Assembly: GCF_025336485.1 (NCBI RefSeq)
Contig: NZ_JAODAB010000017.1
Span: 59,539-123,538 of the forward strand
Length of the DNA stretch: 64,000 bases
Source of the DNA: Pseudomonas citri
GTDB lineage: Bacteria; Pseudomonadota; Gammaproteobacteria; Pseudomonadales; Pseudomonadaceae
Direction: 5' to 3'
Each line of letters begins with the position of its first letter. Position 1 is the stretch's first letter. The notes below the pieces were generated by a model that ran no database searches, was not told the origin of the DNA, and saw nothing but the letters and a program-made list of their open reading frames with translations. Shown one piece after another: positions 1-9,026 of the stretch. Both the position numbers and the translations under genes were made by a program.

Positions 1-143
1 GAACCGAAGTGATAGTTCACCGCCGCCAGGTTCACGCCGGCCTTGCTGGTGATCAGACGCAACGAGGTTTCGGCGAAACCTTTTTCCGCGAACAATTGCT
101 CGGCAGCATCGAGAATGCGTTCAACGGTTTCCGACTGGGCCAT
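1..143 (-). CDS. psrA: PsrA, TetR-family fatty-acid regulator (5' end only)
   Basis: Only the first 47 or so codons are inside the window; the gene runs off the left edge. The visible N-terminus begins MAQSETVERILDAAEQLF and continues into a TetR-type helix-turn-helix ending in the usual NYHFG. From memory this matches PsrA of Pseudomonas, a repressor that senses long-chain acyl groups and controls rpoS, its own gene and fadBA. Context supports this: lexA follows divergently, and two PsrA-type palindromes lie just upstream of the start. The fadBA operon, a known PsrA target, is also in this window. Confidence 0.9.
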   Translation of the reverse strand, partial: MAQSETVERILDAAEQLFAEKGFAETSLRLITSKAGVNLAAVNYHFG

Positions 144-158
144 GGCTACTCCGCCTAA

Positions 159-185
159 CAAACACTTGTTTGAAACATACGTTTG
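159..185. promoter_or_regulatory. Two abutting PsrA operators
   Basis: CAAACACTTGTTTG (159-172) and GAAACATACGTTTG (172-185) both fit the described PsrA pattern (G/C)AAAC-N2-4-GTTT(G/C). They share G172 and lie 16-42 bp upstream of the psrA start codon. This fits autorepression with two dimers side by side. Confidence 0.8.
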
Positions 186-322
186 CAGCCTGGAAGTTGT
201 CAAGCCTGCCGGGACGTTTTGCGAACGCCCGGTCAGGTATTTAACCACACCTTTCCCACGCTGTAGCCATGTCGCCGCCAACGACACGACCGACCGTCCA
301 GCGGCCAGGGAAAAAAGGAGGA

Positions 323-374
323 TTGCCAAGTGGCGTTCACTGTATATAATCCCAGTCACTGTATAAAAAGACAG
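323..374 (+). promoter_or_regulatory. lexA promoter with two LexA boxes
   Basis: A -35-like TTGCCA (323-328) and a -10-like TATAAT (345-350) are 16 bp apart. Two 16-bp SOS boxes of the CTG-N10-CAG type cover the start region: CTGTATATAATCCCAG (340-355), lying over the -10, and CTGTATAAAAAGACAG (359-374), ending 10 bp before the lexA ATG. This is the expected layout for LexA autorepression of lexA-sulA. Confidence 0.88.
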
Positions 375-384
375 AGCGATCAAT

Positions 385-993
385 ATGCTAAAGCTGACGC
401 CACGCCAAGCAGAGATTCTGGCCTTCATCAAACGCTGCCTCGAAGACAACGGCTATCCGCCGACCCGCGCGGAAATCGCTCAGGAGCTGGGCTTCAAGTC
501 CCCCAATGCGGCTGAAGAACACCTCAAGGCGCTGGCCCGCAAGGGCGCGATCGAAATGACGCCGGGCGCATCCCGCGGCATTCGCATCCCCGGCTTCGAA
601 GCCAAGGCCGACGAAACTACCCTACCGATCATTGGCCGGGTCGCCGCCGGCGCTCCAATCCTCGCCGAGCAGCACATCGAGGAGTCCTGCAATATCAACC
701 CTTCGTTCTTTCATCCACGGGCCGATTACCTGCTTCGCGTGCACGGCATGAGCATGAAGGACATCGGCATCTTCGACGGCGACCTCCTGGCCGTCCACAC
801 CACTCGCGAAGCCCGCAACGGCCAGATCGTGGTGGCGCGTCTTGGCGATGAAGTCACCGTCAAGCGCTTCAAGCGCGAAGGCAGCAAAGTCTGGCTGATC
901 GCTGAAAACCCCGAGTTCGCCCCCATCGAAGTGAATCTGAAAGATCAGGAACTGGTCATCGAAGGCTTGAGCGTCGGCGTCATTCGCCGTTAA
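385..993 (+). CDS. lexA: LexA repressor
   Basis: This is the SOS master repressor. It binds CTG-N10-CAG boxes and inactivates itself by RecA-stimulated self-cleavage. The 202-aa length is normal. The N-terminal winged helix-turn-helix spans roughly residues 27-55 (TRAEIAQELGFKSPNAAEEH). The scissile bond is Ala88-Gly89 in VAAGAP, and the catalytic Ser123 (GMSMKD) and Lys160 (TVKRF) are present. Two LexA boxes precede the gene, so it should repress itself. sulA starts 11 bp after the stop, giving one SOS operon. All key residues are intact. Confidence 0.97.
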   Translation: MLKLTPRQAEILAFIKRCLEDNGYPPTRAEIAQELGFKSPNAAEEHLKALARKGAIEMTPGASRGIRIPGFEAKADETTLPIIGRVAAGAPILAEQHIEESCNINPSFFHPRADYLLRVHGMSMKDIGIFDGDLLAVHTTREARNGQIVVARLGDEVTVKRFKREGSKVWLIAENPEFAPIEVNLKDQELVIEGLSVGVIRR

Positions 994-1003
994 AGGAGGC
1001 GTT

Positions 1004-1477
1004 ATGCAGATCCCTTACACCCCACAACACACACAACTTCCGCTGTTCGAGGCTTTCATGGCCCAGCCGCTGGTTCCGGCCTTGAAGGAGGTCATCGAAT
1101 CGCCTTGGGGCGTCGAACCCGAGCCCTTCAGCGAACTGTCGTTACGTGGTGCGGCCGGGAACTGCTTGAACCTGTTGGCGCCGATCCTGCGCGAACTCAG
1201 CCAGGATCAGGATGCACGCTGGTTGACGCTGATTGCACCACCGGCCAGCGTCACCCAGGCCTGGCTACGGGACGCCGGACTGAATCGTGAGCGTATCCTG
1301 CTGCTGCAACCGCGCGGCACTCAAAGCGCCCTGCAACTGACTTGTGAGGCATTGCGCCTGGGTCGCAGCCACACGGTGGTCAGCTGGCTCAACCCGCTGA
1401 GCACGAGCGCGCGGCAACAGTTGATCAGCGCCGCCCGCACCGGGGACGCACAAAGCCTGAATATTCGATTGGGTTGA
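1004..1477 (+). CDS. sulA: SulA-like SOS cell-division inhibitor
   Basis: SulA blocks FtsZ polymerisation during the SOS response and so halts division while DNA is repaired. The 157-aa product has the SulA/RecA-like fold signature, with the conserved ITLIAPP-like segment seen here as LTLIAPPASVTQAWLRDAGL near residues 74-93. The start is preceded by a strong AAAGGAGG ribosome site overlapping the end of lexA, so the two are co-transcribed from the LexA-controlled promoter. Identification rests on the lexA linkage plus the sequence pattern. Confidence 0.9.
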   Translation: MQIPYTPQHTQLPLFEAFMAQPLVPALKEVIESPWGVEPEPFSELSLRGAAGNCLNLLAPILRELSQDQDARWLTLIAPPASVTQAWLRDAGLNRERILLLQPRGTQSALQLTCEALRLGRSHTVVSWLNPLSTSARQQLISAARTGDAQSLNIRLG

Positions 1478-1488
1478 TACAAACACGA

Positions 1489-1511
1489 GGCTTCTCCAGG
1501 ACAGAGAAGCC
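1489..1511. other. Stem-loop after sulA
   Basis: GGCTTCTC (1489-1496) pairs with GAGAAGCC (1504-1511) around a 7-nt loop just after sulA. There is no following T-run, so it is a weak terminator candidate or an mRNA 3'-end stabiliser. Confidence 0.4.
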
Positions 1512-1551
1512 GGTCAGTAGAAACGGTCTTTCAAAAAGCCGACAGACGGGA

Positions 1552-1785
1552 TCAATGGAGAACCCGCGGGCCCTCTTCCTTGTTGAATTCGCCTTCAACC
1601 AGCCGTCCCGCCATCTGAACGCCGACGCTCAGCATCGCCTTGGCGACCTCAACGTGTTGGCCCTGAAGGAACGCCTTGGCATCTTCGGAAAAGTTCAGGG
1701 TAACCAGAGAACCCTCGTCCTCAGCCCTTCGCAGCTCGATTCGGCCATCAGGAAGTTCGACAATTTCTAGAAAGGACGTAGGCAT
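1552..1785 (-). CDS. Conserved small Pseudomonas protein, unknown function
   Basis: This 77-aa acidic protein starts MPTSFLEIVELPDGRIELRR and has no signal peptide, membrane segment or recognisable catalytic motif. A GGAGA ribosome site lies upstream. Small genes of this kind occupy the sulA-topA interval in Pseudomonas, which supports it being real. It converges on sulA and is followed upstream by the DUF6586-like gene on the same strand. Function is unknown. Confidence 0.75.
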   Translation of the reverse strand: MPTSFLEIVELPDGRIELRRAEDEGSLVTLNFSEDAKAFLQGQHVEVAKAMLSVGVQMAGRLVEGEFNKEEGPRVLH

Positions 1786-1891
1786 AAAAGTCTGTTCTCC
1801 ACGAAAGGCGAGGATTATATAGTCATCAGTCAGGCTTCGCTCGGGATCTTGACCAAGCGTAATCCACCAACCGCCTGGGCCGACGGAAAAC

Positions 1892-2416
1892 TCAGCATTC
1901 AGTCAATCCTTCGCGAAAGCGAAGCGCCAGGCTCTTGAGGTTCTGGCGCCAACTTTCCAACTCCTCCCGGGTCAACTCCTGCTCAGGTTCTGGTTCGTCC
2001 AGATTGACCGCCACGATCAGTGGCTGGGTCACGTCGCCCTTGGGCTTGTGCGGGGCACGCGGTGGCTGGAACAGCGCGGCATGGGCCGCCAACAATCTGG
2101 CCAGCCAGGTTTCCGGATTGTGCGCCAGCTCAACCATCTCGGCCAGCTCAGGAATGGCGATGGTTTCCAGGACTTCGCGCGTCAACAACAGCTCGGCCCG
2201 CGGCGCATTGGCCTGTGGCAAGCGATAGAAACCCGCAATTTCATGGCACAGCCCCAGCAACGCGCCGTACAGGTGAAACAACGCCGCTTCGCGTCCTGCC
2301 TGGAGCAACGCCGGGGAGTTCAGCGCCCGCCCATCTTCGGTCCTGGAAAGGGCTTCGAGCGACAGACCGGCAAAGTAGATCTTCTGGTTGGTGCGGGTAT
2401 AGAGTTCGTGGGCCAT
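1892..2416 (-). CDS. DUF6586-like conserved protein
   Basis: This 174-aa Pseudomonas-type protein begins MAHELYTRTNQKIYFAGLSL. The reading frame is open for 13 more codons upstream, but the ATG at 2416 is chosen because a GGGGGAGG ribosome site sits directly in front of it. The protein is mostly helical with a charged, proline-rich stretch (PPRAPHKPKG) and an acidic segment (DEPEPEQELTREELESW) near the C-terminus. No catalytic motif is visible. It lies downstream of topA on the same strand but is separated from it by a perfect terminator hairpin. Assignment to DUF6586 is from memory of the N-terminal motif. Confidence 0.75.
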   Translation of the reverse strand: MAHELYTRTNQKIYFAGLSLEALSRTEDGRALNSPALLQAGREAALFHLYGALLGLCHEIAGFYRLPQANAPRAELLLTREVLETIAIPELAEMVELAHNPETWLARLLAAHAALFQPPRAPHKPKGDVTQPLIVAVNLDEPEPEQELTREELESWRQNLKSLALRFREGLTEC

Positions 2417-2500
2417 GGCGGCATCCTCCCCCAACGAAATAAAAGCTTCACGCAAGAGCGACAGTGTCGTGGATCAACCGAGGCCACTGCAAGCCAAAAA

Positions 2501-2539
2501 CAGAAAGGCCGCATGAAAACCTATCATGCGGCCTTTCTG
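2501..2539 (-). terminator. Rho-independent terminator of topA
   Basis: A perfect 16-bp stem (2501-2516 with 2524-2539) has a 7-nt loop. Read on the minus strand it is followed by TTTTT, directly downstream of the topA stop codon. Confidence 0.9.
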
Positions 2540-2611
2540 TTCATTTGAGGCTATGGGGACGCCTGCACCCGAAGCGTCGGATCAATCAAGCGTGAGCAAG
2601 CGTCCCATCAA

Positions 2612-5221
2612 TCAACGCTTGTCTTCGACCGTCCATTTACCGCCGTCGTAGTACGCTTTCCAACCCGTCGGCTTGCCGTCGACTTCAGTCTGCACGTATT
2701 GCTCCTTGGTCTTGCGGCTGTAGCGAATGACCGCCGGGCGCCCCTCGGGGTCCTTCTGCGGCGCTTCACACAGGAAGTGATACTTCGGATCGATCTCGCT
2801 CTTGTGCGGGACAATCTCCAGCACCAACGGTGCACGGGTTTCGCGATTTTTCGGGAACTGGCTGGCCGCCAGGAACAAGCCGGAAGCACCGTCGCGCAGA
2901 ATGTAGGTGTCGTCGACTTTCTCGCACTTGAGCTCCGGCATTTTCACCGGGTCCATCTTCGGCGGCGCCGCGTCACCGCTCTTGAGCAGTTTGCGTGTGT
3001 TCTTGCACGTCGGGTTGGTGCAACCGAAGAACTTGCCGAAGCGGCCGGTCTTGAGCTGCATCTCACTGCCACACTTGTCGCACTCCAGGCTCGGGCCTTC
3101 GTAGCCCTTGATGCGGTAGGAGCCTTCCTCGATCTCATAACCGGCGCAATCCGGATTGTTGCCGCAGATGTGCAGCTTGCGCTTTTCATCCAGCAGGTAG
3201 GCATCCATGGCCGTGCTGCAGATCGGGCAGCGATGCTTGCCGCGCAGCACCAGGGATTCGGACTCACCCTCGTCGTCTGCCGCGATTTCATCGCCCGGCA
3301 CCAGGTTGACCGTCGCCTTGCAGCGCTCCTTGGGCGGCAGGCTATAGCCCGAGCACCCCAGGAATACACCAGTGGAGGCGGTACGGATCTGCATCGGACG
3401 CCCGCAGGTCAGGCACGGGATGTCGGTCATGACCGGCTGGTTGGCACGCATGCCGCTGTCCGGACTTTCGGCCACTTCGAGCTTTTTCTTGAAGTCACCG
3501 TAGAACTCATCCAGGACGTTTTTCCAGTCTCGCTCACCCTGAGCTACGTCATCAAGGTGCTCTTCCATCCCGGCGGTGAAGCCATAGTCCATCAGATTGG
3601 AGAAGCTCTCGGACAAGCGCTCGGTAACGATGTCACCCATTTTTTCCGAGTAGAAACGACGGTTGTGCAGTGCCACATAGCCGCGGTCCTGGATGGTGGA
3701 AATAATCGCCGCGTAGGTCGAAGGGCGACCGATGCCACGTTTTTCCATTTCCTTGACCAGGCTGGCCTCGGAATAACGCGCCGGTGGCTTGGTAAAGTGC
3801 TGGGTGGGATCAAGCTTGAGCAGCTTCATCACGTCGCCCTGGGCCATATCCGGCAGGACATCGTCGTCCCCAGGCTTGGTGATCTGCGGCATCACGCGGG
3901 TATAACCGTCGAACTTCAGGATGCGGCCCTTGGCGCGCAGCTCGAAATCACCGGCACCGACGCTGACCGTGGTCGACAGGTATTGCGCCGGCAACATCTG
4001 GCAGGCCAGGAACTGCCGCCAGATCAGTTCGTAGAGACGTTCCGCGTCGCGCTCCATGCCTGACAGCTTGCTTGGCTCGGTGTTGGCATCGGACGGACGA
4101 ATCGCTTCGTGAGCCTCCTGTGCGCCTTCCTTGCTGCTGTAGACGTTCGGCGTGTCTGGCAGGTACTTCTTGCCGAACTCGCTTTCTATATAGGTACGCG
4201 CCATCGCCACGGCATCGGCCGAGAGGTTGGTCGAGTCGGTACGCATATAGGTGATGTAACCGGCCTCGTACAGACGCTGGGCCATCATCATGGTTTTCTT
4301 CACGCCAAAGCCCAGGCGGTTACTCGCCGCCTGTTGCAGTGTGGACGTGATGAACGGCGCCGAGGGTTTGCTGCTGGTCGGCTTGTCTTCGCGCTTGACG
4401 ATACTGAAGCTGGAGGCCTTGAGCTTCTCCAGCGCCGCCATGGCCTGGGCTTCGTTGAGCGGCTTGAAGGCCTCACCCTTCTCGCGAGCCACTTCGAAGC
4501 GCACGGTGGCACCCTTGGCGGTGCCGAGGTCGGCGTGCACTTCCCAATATTCTTCAGGGATGAACGCACGGATCTCCCGCTCGCGCTCCACCACCAGCTT
4601 CACCGCGACCGATTGCACACGACCTGCCGACAGGCCACGGGCGATCTTGGCCCACAGCAATGGCGAAACCATGTAACCCACCACGCGGTCGAGGAAGCGA
4701 CGCGCCTGCTGGGCGTTGACCCGATCGATGTCCAACTCGCCCGGCTCGGAGAAGGCCTCCTGGATGGCCTTCTTGGTGATTTCGTTGAACACCACGCGCT
4801 TGTAGCGGCTGTCATCCCCACCAATGGCTTCGCGCAGGTGCCAGGCGATGGCTTCCCCTTCGCGGTCCAAGTCCGTCGCGAGATAGATGGTGTCGGCATC
4901 CTTGGCGAGCCGGCGCAGCTCCTCGATGACCTTTTCCTTGCCCGGCAGGATCTCGTACTTGGCTTTCCAGCCATGGTCCGGATCGACTCCCATGCGCGAC
5001 ACCAGTTGCTTGCGCGCCTTCTCTTTGGGCGAGAGCGCTGGCGCTTCAGCAGCGGCCTTGCCGCGCTTGACGGCTGGCTCTTTGCCGGCGCTGGCCGAAC
5101 CGCTGGTGGGCAGGTCTCGGATATGGCCGATACTCGACTTCACCACGTATTGGTTGCCCAGATACTTGTTGATGGTCTTGGCCTTAGCCGGGGATTCCAC
5201 AATGACCAGCGATTTGCCCAT
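2612..5221 (-). CDS. topA: DNA topoisomerase I
   Basis: This type IA topoisomerase relaxes negative supercoils. The 869-aa protein has the TOPRIM domain first, with Glu9 in ESPAKAKTI and the acidic triad in TDLDREGEA (about residues 116-124). The active-site tyrosine is Tyr325 in YITYMRTDSTN. The C-terminal third carries several four-cysteine zinc ribbons (CLTCGRPM, CPICSTAM, CDKCGSEM). A Lys/Ala-rich linker at residues 45-65 is a lineage-specific insertion in the TOPRIM domain. The start is preceded by AGGAA. A perfect terminator follows the gene. Confidence 0.97.
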   Translation of the reverse strand: MGKSLVIVESPAKAKTINKYLGNQYVVKSSIGHIRDLPTSGSASAGKEPAVKRGKAAAEAPALSPKEKARKQLVSRMGVDPDHGWKAKYEILPGKEKVIEELRRLAKDADTIYLATDLDREGEAIAWHLREAIGGDDSRYKRVVFNEITKKAIQEAFSEPGELDIDRVNAQQARRFLDRVVGYMVSPLLWAKIARGLSAGRVQSVAVKLVVEREREIRAFIPEEYWEVHADLGTAKGATVRFEVAREKGEAFKPLNEAQAMAALEKLKASSFSIVKREDKPTSSKPSAPFITSTLQQAASNRLGFGVKKTMMMAQRLYEAGYITYMRTDSTNLSADAVAMARTYIESEFGKKYLPDTPNVYSSKEGAQEAHEAIRPSDANTEPSKLSGMERDAERLYELIWRQFLACQMLPAQYLSTTVSVGAGDFELRAKGRILKFDGYTRVMPQITKPGDDDVLPDMAQGDVMKLLKLDPTQHFTKPPARYSEASLVKEMEKRGIGRPSTYAAIISTIQDRGYVALHNRRFYSEKMGDIVTERLSESFSNLMDYGFTAGMEEHLDDVAQGERDWKNVLDEFYGDFKKKLEVAESPDSGMRANQPVMTDIPCLTCGRPMQIRTASTGVFLGCSGYSLPPKERCKATVNLVPGDEIAADDEGESESLVLRGKHRCPICSTAMDAYLLDEKRKLHICGNNPDCAGYEIEEGSYRIKGYEGPSLECDKCGSEMQLKTGRFGKFFGCTNPTCKNTRKLLKSGDAAPPKMDPVKMPELKCEKVDDTYILRDGASGLFLAASQFPKNRETRAPLVLEIVPHKSEIDPKYHFLCEAPQKDPEGRPAVIRYSRKTKEQYVQTEVDGKPTGWKAYYDGGKWTVEDKR

Positions 5222-5336
5222 GGATCGGAAAATTCCTGAATTCTAAAAAGTGAAAGGCGGTTGGCGCCTGACGCGGCACCGCTATATATAGTGGCTGCAA
5301 GGTGAGGTCAAGCGCAGGGTTGCCCATATGCCAGCC

Positions 5337-5573
5337 TCAAGGCTTGGAAAAAATGCTCTCTTCGGCCTGCACCAAAGCAAAGCGCGGGACCTGTTCCCCG
5401 TCAACCTCGACGGACTCCTGGAACATGCTCAGGGGGCGTACCCAAAAGCCGTAATCGCCATACAGGGCTTGATAAAAGACCACCTCTTCCTCGGTCTCGG
5501 AATGCCGCGCAATGCTGAATACACGGTACTGCGGACCTTTGTAATGCTGGTAGAGCCCAGGTTGTATCGGCAT
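5337..5573 (-). CDS. DUF1653 domain protein
   Basis: This 78-aa protein, starting MPIQPGLYQHYKGPQYRV, is a single DUF1653 domain with the usual pattern of a YxHYKG turn, VxxxARHSET and a WVRPLxMFxE segment. The family is small, cytosolic and beta-rich; its function is unknown. The frame extends upstream to a TTG, but the ATG at 5573 matches the family start and has an AGAGGG site. It sits between fadA and topA with its own short intergenic regions. Confidence 0.88.
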   Translation of the reverse strand: MPIQPGLYQHYKGPQYRVFSIARHSETEEEVVFYQALYGDYGFWVRPLSMFQESVEVDGEQVPRFALVQAEESIFSKP

Positions 5574-5630
5574 GCTTCGGCCCTCTCTCAAATTTTTTTC
5601 AAAATAAAAACAAAACAGCCCCGCAAAAAC

Positions 5631-5654
5631 AAAAACCGGGGCACTTGGCCCCGG
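5631..5654 (-). terminator. Rho-independent terminator of fadBA
   Basis: CCGGGGC (5636-5642) pairs with GCCCCGG (5648-5654). Read on the minus strand the stem is followed by TTTTTGTTTTT, just after the fadA stop. Confidence 0.88.
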
Positions 5655-5672
5655 CTTCCATCAACGCAACGC

Positions 5673-6848
5673 TTAGAGGCGTTCGAAGACAGTGGCGATG
5701 CCTTGGCCAAGGCCAATGCACATGGTGGACACGCCAAATGTACCGCCGTTCTGCTTCATGACGTTGAGCAGCGTGCCGGAGATACGCGCACCGGAGCAAC
5801 CGAACGGATGGCCCAGAGCGATCGCGCCGCCGTGCAGGTTAACCTTCTCGTCCATCTTGTCGAGCACTTTCAGATCTTTCAGCACGGGCAAGGCCTGTGC
5901 GGCGAACGCTTCGTTGAGCTCGAAGAAGTCGATATCGGTGATGCCCAGGCCTGCGCGCTTCAAGGCTTTCTGCGTGGCCGGTACCGGACCATAACCCATG
6001 ATCGCCGGGTCCACACCCGCCACGGCCATCGAGCGGATCACCGCCATTGGCTGGATGCCCAGGTCCTGGGCACGCTGGGCCGACATCACGATCATGCACG
6101 ATGCACCGTCGGTGATCTGCGACGAGGTACCGGCTGTCACGGTGCCACCTTTTGGATTGAAGGCTGGCTTGAGGGTCGCCAGGCTTTCCAGGGTGGTTTC
6201 CGGACGAATCGTTTCGTCGTAGTCGAACAGCTTCAGGAAGCCATTCTCGTCGTAGCCCTGCATCGGGATGATCTCGTCCTTGAACTTGCCTTCCACGGTC
6301 GCCTTGTGGGCGAGCTGGTGGGAGCGCATGCCAAAGGCGTCCTGCTGTTCACGGCTGATGCCGTGCATCTTGCCGAGCATTTCCGCGGTCAAGCCCATCA
6401 TGCCCGAGGCTTTCGCCGCGTACAGGGACATGTGCGGGTTCGGATCGACGCCGTGCATCATGCTCACGTGGCCCATGTGCTCGACCCCACCCACGACGAA
6501 CACATCACCGTTGCCGGTCATGATCGCCTGGGCGGCCGTGTGCAGCGCGCTCATGGACGAACCGCACAGACGGCTGACGGTCTGGCCGGCCGCCGTGTGA
6601 GGGATCTGGGTCATCAACGAGGCCATGCGGGCGATATTCCAGCCCTGCTCCAGGGTCTGGTTCACACAGCCCCAGATCACATCCTCGACCTCGTTCGGGT
6701 TGACCTTGACGTTACGTTCCAGCAGTTTGCTGATCAGGTGCGCCGACATGTCCTCGGCGCGGGTGTTGCGGTGCATGCCGCCCTTGGAGCGGCCCATCGG
6801 CGTACGACCGAAGTCGACAATCACGACGTCTCTAGGATTCAAGCTCAT
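5673..6848 (-). CDS. fadA: 3-ketoacyl-CoA thiolase, beta subunit of the fatty-acid oxidation complex
   Basis: FadA cleaves 3-ketoacyl-CoA with CoA to release acetyl-CoA, the last step of the beta-oxidation cycle. The 391-aa length is standard. The nucleophilic cysteine is Cys95 in RLCGSSMSALH. The active-site His is in GGAIALGHPFGCSGAR, and the second catalytic Cys is in STMCIGLGQG near residue 377. It follows fadB by 30 bp on the same strand and ends at a strong terminator. The pair forms the alpha2-beta2 complex. PsrA, encoded at the left edge, is a known controller of this operon. Confidence 0.97.
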   Translation of the reverse strand: MSLNPRDVVIVDFGRTPMGRSKGGMHRNTRAEDMSAHLISKLLERNVKVNPNEVEDVIWGCVNQTLEQGWNIARMASLMTQIPHTAAGQTVSRLCGSSMSALHTAAQAIMTGNGDVFVVGGVEHMGHVSMMHGVDPNPHMSLYAAKASGMMGLTAEMLGKMHGISREQQDAFGMRSHQLAHKATVEGKFKDEIIPMQGYDENGFLKLFDYDETIRPETTLESLATLKPAFNPKGGTVTAGTSSQITDGASCMIVMSAQRAQDLGIQPMAVIRSMAVAGVDPAIMGYGPVPATQKALKRAGLGITDIDFFELNEAFAAQALPVLKDLKVLDKMDEKVNLHGGAIALGHPFGCSGARISGTLLNVMKQNGGTFGVSTMCIGLGQGIATVFERL

Positions 6849-6878
6849 AAATGTTCTCTCGCTCTAGTCGTTGGGCGC

Positions 6879-9026
6879 TTAACCGAAGAAGCTCTGGCCT
6901 TTCTTGGCCATCTCGCGCAGCTTCGCGGTCGGGTGGTACAGCGCGCCCAGATCGGCGTACTGGTCAGCCAGGGCGACGAACTCGGCTACCCCGATCGAAT
7001 CGATGTAGCGCAGCGCACCGCCACGGAATGGAGGGAAACCGATACCGTAGACCAGCCCCATGTCGGCTTCGGCAGCGGTCTCGACAACGCCATCTTCCAG
7101 GCAGCGCACGGTTTCGAGGCACAACGGGATCATCATCCAGTTGATGATGTCCTCGTCGGTGACTTCGCGCTGCTCGTAGACGATCGGCTTGAGCACTTCC
7201 AGCACCGACGGATCGGCCACTTTCTTCTGCTTGCCGCGCTTGTCGGCCTCATAGGCATAGAAACCCTTGCCGTTCTTCTGGCCCAGGCGCTTGGCTTCGT
7301 AAAGCACGTCGACAGCCGAACGACGGTCGTCCTTCATGCGGTCCGGGAAGCCTTCGGCCATGACGTCACGACCGTGGTGACCGGTGTCGATACCGACCAC
7401 GTCCATCAGATACGCCGGGCCCATCGGCCAGCCGAATTTCTCCATGACCTTGTCGATGCGCACGAAGTCCACGCCGGCGCTGACCAGCTTGGCGAAACCG
7501 CCGAAGTACGGAAACAGCACGCGATTGACCAGGAAGCCCGGGCAGTCGTTGACGACGATCGGGTTCTTGCCCATCTTCTTGGCGTAGGCCACGGTGGTGG
7601 CAATCGCTTGTTCGCTGGACTTCTCGCCACGAATCACTTCCACCAGCGGCATCATGTGCACCGGGTTGAAAAAGTGCATGCCTACGAAGTTTTCCGGATG
7701 CTTGAGGGCCTTGGCCAGCAGCGAAATGGAAATGGTCGAGGTGTTCGAGGCGAGGATCGTGCCTTCCTTGACCTGGCCTTCAACTTCAGCCAGTACCGCC
7801 TGCTTGACCTTCGGGTTCTCGACAACCGCTTCGACCACCAGGTCGACATGGCCGAAATCGCCATAGGACAGGGTCGGACGAATGCCATTGAGCACTTCGG
7901 CCATTTTCGCCGCGGTCATGCGCCCCTTGTCGACGCGACCAACCAGCAGCTTGGCGGCTTCGGCCAGACCCTGCTCGATCCCGTGTTCGTTGATGTCCTT
8001 CATCAGGATCGGCGTGCCCTTGGACGCCGACTGGTAGGCGATACCACCGCCCATGATGCCGGCGCCGAGCACGGCGGCCTGCTTCACGTCGCTGGCGATT
8101 TCGTCATAGGCCTTGGCCTTTTTCTTCAGTTCCTGGTCGTTGAGGAACAGACCGATCAGGCTCTGGGCGGCCGAGGTCTTGGCCAGCTTGACGAAGCCGG
8201 CGGCTTCAGCTTCCAGAGCCTTGTCGCGACCGAAGTTCGCGGCTTTCTGGATGGTCTTGATCGCTTCGACCGGCGCCGGATAGTTCGGGCCAGCCTGACC
8301 GGCCACGAAACCCTTGGCGGTCTCGAAGGCCATCATCTGTTCGATGGCGTTGAGCTTGAGCTTTTCCAGCTTCGGCTGGCGCTTGGCCTTGTAGTCGAAC
8401 TCGCCGCTGATGGCACGCTTGATGGTTGCAAGCGCCGCTTCCTGGAGCTTGCCAGGTTCAACCACGGCATCCACCGCGCCCACTTTCAGGGCGTCTTCGG
8501 CACGGTTTTCCTTGCCGGCGGCAATCCACTCGATGGCGTTGTCGACACCGATCAGGCGCGGCAGGCGCACGGTGCCACCGAAGCCTGGGTAGATGCCCAG
8601 TTTGACTTCCGGCAAGCCGATCTTGGCTGCGCTGGACATGACGCGGAAATCCGCCGCCAGGCACATTTCCAGGCCGCCGCCCAGGGCGATGCCGTTGATG
8701 GCCGCCACGGTCGGCACGTTGAGGTCTTCGAAGTCGCTGAAAATACGGTTCGCTTCGAGGTTGCCAGCGATCAGTTCGGCATCGGGCAGCTTGAAGTTGT
8801 CGACGAATTCGGTGATGTCGGCACCGACGATGAACACGTCCTTGCCACTGCTGACGATCACACCCTTGATCGAAGCATCTGCCTTGATAGTGTCCACGGC
8901 CTGACGCAGCTCATTCAGGGTTAGACGGTTGAACTTGTTGACGGACTCACCCTTGAGGTCGAATTTCAGTTCGACGATGCCACTTTCAAGAGCCTTAACC
9001 GTGATGGCTTTACCTTCGTAAATCAT
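6879..9026 (-). CDS. fadB: Fatty-acid oxidation complex, alpha subunit
   Basis: This multifunctional enzyme combines enoyl-CoA hydratase/isomerase and 3-hydroxyacyl-CoA dehydrogenase. The 715-aa protein has an N-terminal crotonase domain with the oxyanion and catalytic region ALGGGLEMCLAADFR and the second Glu in GLPEVKLGI. A Rossmann NAD site follows (AVLGAGIMGGGIA, about residue 315) and then the HAD C-terminal domains. The ATG at 9026 is used: the codon before it is a TTG in frame, and GGAGA is correctly spaced from the ATG. It is the first gene of fadBA. Confidence 0.97.
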   Translation of the reverse strand: MIYEGKAITVKALESGIVELKFDLKGESVNKFNRLTLNELRQAVDTIKADASIKGVIVSSGKDVFIVGADITEFVDNFKLPDAELIAGNLEANRIFSDFEDLNVPTVAAINGIALGGGLEMCLAADFRVMSSAAKIGLPEVKLGIYPGFGGTVRLPRLIGVDNAIEWIAAGKENRAEDALKVGAVDAVVEPGKLQEAALATIKRAISGEFDYKAKRQPKLEKLKLNAIEQMMAFETAKGFVAGQAGPNYPAPVEAIKTIQKAANFGRDKALEAEAAGFVKLAKTSAAQSLIGLFLNDQELKKKAKAYDEIASDVKQAAVLGAGIMGGGIAYQSASKGTPILMKDINEHGIEQGLAEAAKLLVGRVDKGRMTAAKMAEVLNGIRPTLSYGDFGHVDLVVEAVVENPKVKQAVLAEVEGQVKEGTILASNTSTISISLLAKALKHPENFVGMHFFNPVHMMPLVEVIRGEKSSEQAIATTVAYAKKMGKNPIVVNDCPGFLVNRVLFPYFGGFAKLVSAGVDFVRIDKVMEKFGWPMGPAYLMDVVGIDTGHHGRDVMAEGFPDRMKDDRRSAVDVLYEAKRLGQKNGKGFYAYEADKRGKQKKVADPSVLEVLKPIVYEQREVTDEDIINWMMIPLCLETVRCLEDGVVETAAEADMGLVYGIGFPPFRGGALRYIDSIGVAEFVALADQYADLGALYHPTAKLREMAKKGQSFFG

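Noticed and set aside
2699..5239. Long plus-strand open frames opposite topA
   Set aside because: Antisense shadow; topA is unambiguous, with all catalytic motifs on the minus strand.
5328..8924. A very long plus-strand open frame (about 1200 codons) opposite fadA and fadB
   Set aside because: Its translation is His/Arg/Gln-rich and has no domain pattern; it is the antisense shadow of two well-conserved minus-strand genes in GC-rich DNA.
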